Shown here piece by piece: positions 47,978 through 52,455 of a DNA stretch of 52,455 bases. The stretch is from contig NZ_JAFIFQ010000024.1 in NCBI RefSeq assembly GCF_020831925.1, forward strand, positions 1-52,455, given 5' to 3'. This stretch comes from Alkalimonas sp. (GTDB lineage: Bacteria > Pseudomonadota > Gammaproteobacteria > Enterobacterales > Alteromonadaceae). The stretch's first letter is position 1, and the number at the start of each line of letters is the position of its first letter. The notes under the pieces were generated by a model. It worked only from the letters and a program-made list of their open reading frames with translations. It ran no database searches and was not told where the DNA came from. The position numbers were made by a program, and so were the translations under genes.

Positions 47978-48321
47978 ATGATAGCTATTGTGAGTGCTGT
48001 ATCTTTAACTCTATGGTTGCTGCCTACCAGCACAGTTAGAGAATTAGCTGATGTAGCCACTAAAAATATCTTATGCCGAGACTAGCGAGCAAGTTGCTGG
48101 CAACTTTAATAGAGAAAGTTGCTGCACGCTTTGGAATTGTTATTACTAATAAGGCAGTAGCTCAAGCAGTGCCTGTAATTGGCGGTATAGTAGGGGTGAC
48201 GGTAAGTATAATGTTTACCGATTGATGTCAAGATATGCCGCAAGGATGCTTTATTGTTAAAATGCAAGAGGGTAAATACGGCCTAGAACTCGTCAAAGCT
48301 GAATTTCAAAAGCCTCTTTAA
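47978..48321 (+). pseudogene. Decayed C-terminal part of an EcsC-family gene
   Basis: One frame from 47978 reads TVRELADVATKNIL, then hits a stop. A shift to another frame at about 48073 continues MPRLASKLLATLIEKVAARF and AVAQAVPVIGGIVGVTVSIMF, resembling the EcsC C-terminus, then reaches an in-frame TGA at 48223. The same frame continues CQDMPQGCFIVKMQEGKYG to a TAA at 48319-48321. So one frameshift and one nonsense codon interrupt it, and the N-terminal two thirds are missing. Between 47886 and 47977, and between 48322 and 48492, I see nothing coding. Confidence 0.6.
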
Positions 48322-48492
48322 ACACAAGATCATGATAATTTTATCCTGTCGATTTTGAAGGTGTTTAAAATCAAATGTCACTTTATTCTTCAGCCGGTAA
48401 GCTTGTTTGTTCAACTGGTTTAATAGATCTCGTTTCGTAATGGAGTGGCGTACGTTTATTAAACTAAAACCAAAAATTAAATCGGAGTTTTT

Positions 48493-48807
48493 TTGGAAAT
48501 TATCCTACATACCACCATTCTCGCCATCTGGAGTACGATGGCGGTGGTGGTAAAAGCGCGAAGTCCCGCCTTTGTTGCAATGATCTACCTCTATGCTGCA
48601 ATCAACTTTTTTGTCTGCATCTTAGTTGTGAATTCGGTGTTTTTACCTATTGGATGGTCTGTGCTGATTGCAAGCTTTACATTAACCAGCAAGGCAGAGC
48701 AATCAGTAGTACTGCGCTGGTTAATACGACCACTGATTAGCAACCTAGGATTTGTGTTGTTGTTTCTGGGGTATGTTCGCATATATCTTCAATACCGTGG
48801 TGGATAG
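48493..48807 (+). CDS. Small membrane protein upstream of the WYL regulator
   Basis: The 104-residue product is mostly hydrophobic with three predicted helices (about residues 3-20, 26-60 and 83-99). It starts from a TTG with a GGAG site 5 bases upstream. Function unknown. The stop codon is two bases before the start of the WYL regulator gene, so the two are likely cotranscribed. Confidence 0.6.
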   Translation: MEIILHTTILAIWSTMAVVVKARSPAFVAMIYLYAAINFFVCILVVNSVFLPIGWSVLIASFTLTSKAEQSVVLRWLIRPLISNLGFVLLFLGYVRIYLQYRGG

Positions 48808-48809
48808 CC

Positions 48810-49811
48810 ATGAGCACCGAACTACTACAACGCGTTTTTACCATTTTGGAGCATATCCCTGCAGCACCAGCCCGGTTAAGTACGGGGGAGTTATTCCAAC
48901 GCTTGCAGGACAATGCTGAGGTTGGTTTTACCAAACGTACCTTAGAGCGGTATCTGGTGCTGTTGGAAGGCAACTATTTGCTGTGCTGCTTCACGGAAGG
49001 GAAAACCAATCATTGGTGCCGCCATCCAGATAAATATTTATTTGGCGAGCGCTTAACTTCTGAATTGGCGCTAGCCTATGTATTGGCTGAAGCACCGTTA
49101 GAGCAGAATGCACCTGCAGCTTTACTGGAAACGTACCGAAGTCGTATTCATCAGGCGCACCGTATTTTGATGCAGGATAAACTGGGCGACTGGCAAAAGC
49201 GGGTGATCCAAGTGTCGGGTAGCTTCCCACCATTAGCTATTGCTGTTGAACAACAGATTAAAAATACCCTCTATCAGGCACTATTTGAGCAATCGTGCGT
49301 ACAGGTTCAGTATAAGGCTGCGGGTTCCGCACTAAAAACCATGCTGTTGCACCCCTATGGTTTGATCAATGCGGGGGAGCGCAAGTACTTGATAGCCACA
49401 GATACACCAGACGATTTGTCATCTGTGCGGTTATTTGCTTTGCAACGCTTCAAAGCGGCGGAGGTACACTGGCAGCAGTTGCAAACACCGGAAGGCTTGG
49501 ATTTAAAGCATTTCAGCAACCAAGGTTTATCTGGTTGGCGCATCCAGCAGGAGCCGATAACGGTCCAGTTGCAAGCGAAGGGCGTAGCCTTACAGCAATT
49601 GCAAGACAGTGCTTTGGTTTTGGAGCAAGAGCAGGTTAGCCAGGAGGTTCACCAGCTTCGCTTTGACACTCCCATGACCTATGAGCTAGTACGCTGGTGT
49701 ATTGCCATGGGTGATGACTTGCATATTCAGAGCCCGGACTGTTTGATTGCAGAAATTATGGCTTTAAGGAAAGATCCCTTAAAGCCATTTGCATTGAAGG
49801 GAAGCCATTAA
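48810..49811 (+). CDS. WYL-domain transcriptional regulator
   Basis: The 333-residue protein has an N-terminal winged HTH (LSTGELFQRLQDNAEVGFTKRTLERYLVLL, quoted by its ends, residues about 21-52), a middle linker and a WYL domain (about residues 150-230). The segment MLLHPYGLINAGERKYLIATD corresponds to the W-Y-L region, followed by the C-terminal WCX-like part (WRIQQEPITVQLQ). WYL regulators bind nucleic-acid ligands and often control defence or DNA-damage genes. Its targets here are unknown; the preceding membrane protein is the nearest partner. Confidence 0.85.
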   Translation: MSTELLQRVFTILEHIPAAPARLSTGELFQRLQDNAEVGFTKRTLERYLVLLEGNYLLCCFTEGKTNHWCRHPDKYLFGERLTSELALAYVLAEAPLEQNAPAALLETYRSRIHQAHRILMQDKLGDWQKRVIQVSGSFPPLAIAVEQQIKNTLYQALFEQSCVQVQYKAAGSALKTMLLHPYGLINAGERKYLIATDTPDDLSSVRLFALQRFKAAEVHWQQLQTPEGLDLKHFSNQGLSGWRIQQEPITVQLQAKGVALQQLQDSALVLEQEQVSQEVHQLRFDTPMTYELVRWCIAMGDDLHIQSPDCLIAEIMALRKDPLKPFALKGSH

Positions 49812-49848
49812 GTTAAATCAGAATGGCCTTGTTTCAGTTTGCTAAACA

Positions 49849-51093
49849 TCAATGGCTACTTTTGGGCATAGAGCTGTGCTTCGGCAATGCCAGCGAAATC
49901 AGCACGGTGGCGATCAGTAAGGCACTGGAGACCCATAAGCAGGTGGCAAGACCATACTCTTGGTACAGCCAGCCCGATAGCACGGTGCCGAGCAAGCGTC
50001 CCATGGCATTGGCCATGTAGTAAAAGCCGACATCCAGTGATACGCCATCCCGCCCGGCATAGCTGACAATCAAATAGCTGTGCAGCGAGGAATTGATAGC
50101 AAACACCGCGCCAAACAGCAGCAGGCCAATCAGTAGCACAGGACCTACCTGCCAATTCAGCTGAATGCTGAGCGCGATCAGCGCAGGCAGGGCGCACAGC
50201 AATAAAGCCCAGTGCACGGCGCTGCGACCATCCGGAACTTTCCCCTGACGCTTACCGGTAACCTGCGGCGCTATGCTTTGCACGGCGCCGTAACCTATCA
50301 CCCAGAGCGCTAAAAAGCCGCCAACCTGCCAGTGATCCCAGCCAAACTGCCCAGCTAAAAATAACGGCAGCGCAATAACAAACCAAACATCACGGGCGCC
50401 GAATAAGCACAGGCGGGCAGCCGATAGCAGGTTGATGGCGCGGCTTTTTGAGAGCATCTCACGAAATTTGGCTTTGGCTTTGCTTTTGCCAAGATCGCGT
50501 TTTAACAGCTTCAGGCTAAGCAGCCAGACCAGCAGCAGCGCAACGGCCATCAGCAAAATCGCCCACCAGAAACCAAACAGCGCCAGCAGGGCACCGCCTA
50601 AAAAGAAGCCGACGCCTTTAAGCGCATTTTTCGAGCCGGTTAAAATGGCCACCCATTTGTACAGTGTGCCTTGCTGCTCATCGCTGACCAACAGCTTGAT
50701 GCTGCTTTTCGCACTCATTTTATTCAGGTCTTTGGCGATGCCTGACAGCGCTTGCGCTGCCATCACCCAGGGCACAATTAAGTACTCGGCTGGTAGCAGC
50801 AACATCGATAACGCCACGATTTGCAAAAACAGCCCGATGTTCATGGTCTTGTTCAAGCCAATACGGGCACCGAGCCAGCCACCGATCAAGTTGGTGACCA
50901 CGCCGAAGAACTCGTAAAACACAAACAGCATGGCGATGCTAAGGGCGCCATAGCCCAGGCTGTAAAAATACAGCACCACCAGCATACGCAGGGCGCCATC
51001 GGTCAGGGTAAAGGCCCAGTAATTGCCGGTGACCAGCAGGTACTGGCGTATATCCGGGCTAAGTGCCCGCAGCTGGTTAAGCAAACCGGGCAT
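49849..51093 (-). CDS. arsJ: Organoarsenical efflux MFS transporter ArsJ
   Basis: The 414-residue transporter has twelve predicted helices. It carries the segments NYWAFTLTDGALRMLVVLYFY, FFGVVTNLIGGWLGARIGLN, GIAKDLNKMSAKSSIK and the GRDGVSLDVGFYYMANAMGRLLG stretch (quoted in parts), which I associate with ArsJ. ArsJ exports 1-arseno-3-phosphoglycerate made by the partner GAPDH, so arsenate is removed without prior reduction. The gene lies 5 bases downstream of the GAPDH gene. Confidence 0.88.
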   Translation of the reverse strand: MPGLLNQLRALSPDIRQYLLVTGNYWAFTLTDGALRMLVVLYFYSLGYGALSIAMLFVFYEFFGVVTNLIGGWLGARIGLNKTMNIGLFLQIVALSMLLLPAEYLIVPWVMAAQALSGIAKDLNKMSAKSSIKLLVSDEQQGTLYKWVAILTGSKNALKGVGFFLGGALLALFGFWWAILLMAVALLLVWLLSLKLLKRDLGKSKAKAKFREMLSKSRAINLLSAARLCLFGARDVWFVIALPLFLAGQFGWDHWQVGGFLALWVIGYGAVQSIAPQVTGKRQGKVPDGRSAVHWALLLCALPALIALSIQLNWQVGPVLLIGLLLFGAVFAINSSLHSYLIVSYAGRDGVSLDVGFYYMANAMGRLLGTVLSGWLYQEYGLATCLWVSSALLIATVLISLALPKHSSMPKSSH

Positions 51094-51098
51094 GGCCG

Positions 51099-52112
51099 TT
51101 AGCCTGCCTGATCCTGCAAACCAACCATTTTAGCCAGCTCGACAGTACGGTTGGCATAGCCCCACTCGTTGTCGTACCAGGCGTAGATTTTCACCTGGGT
51201 GCCATTGATCACCATGGTCGATAAGGCATCGATAATGCTGGAGCGGGGGTCGGTTTTGTAATCAATCGACACCAGTGGCCGCTCTTCGTAGCCCAGAATA
51301 TCTTTCAGCTCGCCTTCGGCGGCGGTTTTCAGCAACTGATTCACTTCTTCGGCGCTGGTAGCGCGCTCTACTTCAAATACGCAATCGGTTAACGAGGCAT
51401 TGGTCAGTGGCACCCGCACCGCATGGCCATTTAAGCGCCCTTTTAGTTCCGGGAAAATCTCAATAATGGCAGTCGCCGAGCCGGTGGTGGTTGGAATTAA
51501 GCTGGTACCGCAGGCGCGGGCCCGGCGCAGATCTTTATGCGGGGTATCCATAATGCTTTGGGTATTGGTTAAGTCATGGATGGTGGTGATGGAGCCATGC
51601 TTAATGCCGAGCGATTGATGGATCACTTTGACCACCGGCGCTAAGCAGTTGGTGGTACACGAAGCGGCAGTGACGATAGGGTGTTTGTTTTTATCGTACA
51701 GCTGATGGTTCACACCCATCACCACATTCAGCGCACCGGCTTCTTTGACCGGGGCACTGACCACCACCCGTTTCACGCCCTGGTCCAGATAGGCTTGCAG
51801 TGCAGCGACGGTTTTCATCTTGCCGGAGGCTTCAATCACCAGATCGCAACCCGACCAGTCAGTATCGCTGATGGCTTTGTTGCCAGTGACCGCAATCCGC
51901 TGGCCATTAATAAGGATGTTGTCGCCCTCGGCAGTGGCATTGTGCTGCCAGATACCATGCACCGAATCGAAGTTCAGCAGATGGGCGTAGGTGGTAGCAT
52001 CAGCGGCTGGATCGTTGATACGGACAAACTCAAACTCAGGCCAATCGAAGGCTGCACGAAGGGCCAGCCGGCCAATACGGCCAAAGCCGTTAATCCCTAC
52101 TTTGATGGTCAT
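51099..52112 (-). CDS. ArsJ-associated glyceraldehyde-3-phosphate dehydrogenase
   Basis: The 337-residue enzyme has the NAD-binding start [18 protein letters not shown], the catalytic cysteine in [19 protein letters not shown] and the C-terminal [18 protein letters not shown]. In this operon type it uses arsenate in place of phosphate and forms unstable 1-arseno-3-phosphoglycerate, which ArsJ then exports. The context (arsR upstream, arsJ downstream, short gaps of 17 and 5 bases) supports the arsenic role over a glycolytic one. The glycolytic gapA is presumably elsewhere. Confidence 0.92.
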   Translation of the reverse strand: MTIKVGINGFGRIGRLALRAAFDWPEFEFVRINDPAADATTYAHLLNFDSVHGIWQHNATAEGDNILINGQRIAVTGNKAISDTDWSGCDLVIEASGKMKTVAALQAYLDQGVKRVVVSAPVKEAGALNVVMGVNHQLYDKNKHPIVTAASCTTNCLAPVVKVIHQSLGIKHGSITTIHDLTNTQSIMDTPHKDLRRARACGTSLIPTTTGSATAIIEIFPELKGRLNGHAVRVPLTNASLTDCVFEVERATSAEEVNQLLKTAAEGELKDILGYEERPLVSIDYKTDPRSSIIDALSTMVINGTQVKIYAWYDNEWGYANRTVELAKMVGLQDQAG

Positions 52113-52129
52113 GATGATTCCTTAAAGAA

Positions 52130-52455
52130 TTAACAAGAAGCGATGCAGCATTGGCTGGAGCGTTCGGGGCGATCGCCCATCTGCGCCAGTTGCTGCTGGT
52201 TGTGGCTGAGCAAGGCCTGATTGGCGCTCAGAGTTTGTTGCAAGATGGTCTGCGCCCAGTCGTCCAGCTCCGGGTGCAGCTGGTAAAACACCCACTGGCC
52301 CTGACGGCGATCGCTCAAAATGCCGAGCTGGCGCAGCAAAGCCAAATGCCTGGATATTTTGGGTTGCGACAAGCCGAGCGCACAGGTCAGTTCACAGACA
52401 CACAGCTCCTGCTCTTGCACAATCAGCAGTAAAATACGCAGCCGGGTGTCGTCGG
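52130..52455 (-). CDS. arsR: ArsR-family arsenic-responsive repressor, 5' end cut by the window
   Basis: The frame is open to the right edge, where residues TRLRILLLI precede QEQELCVCEL, so the true start lies outside. The visible part contains the metal-binding C-V-C of the ELCVCEL helix, the recognition helix LSQPKISRHLALLRQLGIL, the wing QGQWVFYQL, and a Cys-rich C-terminus (QCCIASC). As(III) binding to the cysteines releases the repressor from DNA. It is the first gene of the arsR-gapdh-arsJ operon. Confidence 0.88.
   Translation of the reverse strand, partial: DDTRLRILLLIVQEQELCVCELTCALGLSQPKISRHLALLRQLGILSDRRQGQWVFYQLHPELDDWAQTILQQTLSANQALLSHNQQQLAQMGDRPERSSQCCIASC

Overview
The window is chromosomal DNA from a gammaproteobacterium. 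Two large blocks keep gene orders that are classical for this class: rpoE-rseA-rseB-rseC-lepA-lepB-rnc-era-recO-pdxJ-acpS with nadB divergent, and barA / rlmD-relA-mazG-pyrG-eno. A Tat-exported HiPIP, a ScfR/DUF3612-like regulator, YgfZ-SdhE-YgfX and a long CsrB-type RNA point to the Alteromonadales/Chromatiales-like group around Rheinheimera, Alkalimonas and Arsukibacterium. The genus is inferred, not proven. No tRNA or rRNA gene was seen.

Layout. 0-6.3 kb: small genes, including a GNAT enzyme, a Rho inhibitor (Rof) overlapping an MgtC-family gene, a thioesterase, a periplasmic solute-binding protein, a free-standing malate-synthase-like domain divergent from a ScfR-like regulator with four tandem upstream repeats, and YacL. 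6.3-8.0 kb: glnK-amtB behind a probable sigma-54 promoter. 8.07-8.6 kb: an RNA gene on the minus strand with about 30 GGA motifs, read here as CsrB, with a GacA/UvrY-type palindrome about 180 bp upstream of its start. 8.9-15.2 kb: Dyp-type peroxidase, argR, mdh, bactofilin plus M23 peptidase, an SlyD-like FKBP, ygfZ, sdhE-ygfX. 15.2-26 kb: nadB and the sigma-E/lepA/era/pdxJ block. 26-36.5 kb: barA, rlmD, a MITE-like palindrome, relA, mazG, pyrG, eno. 36.6-43.6 kb: selO, HiPIP, adenosine deaminase, lactate permease, a thiol-domain protein and a chemoreceptor. 43.7-46.2 kb: SOS-controlled umuDC and a ParE/RelE-type toxin-antitoxin pair. 46.2-49.8 kb: an AT-richer accessory stretch with a zinc-ribbon protein, a DUF697-type GTPase, a decayed EcsC gene, a small membrane protein and a WYL regulator. 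49.8-52.4 kb: the arsenate-resistance operon arsR-gapdh-arsJ, cut by the right edge.

How the parts connect. BarA (26-28.8 kb) is the sensor that, with UvrY/GacA, normally drives csrB transcription; the window therefore holds the sensor, the probable response-regulator site and the target RNA of one global post-transcriptional circuit. RelA (ppGpp), RpoE/Rse (envelope stress), LexA-box umuDC and the Rho inhibitor make this a regulator-rich segment. The most notable observations are the large CsrB-like RNA and its control region, the orphan malate-synthase-like domain beside its putative regulator, and the zinc-ribbon/GTPase/EcsC/WYL accessory cluster.
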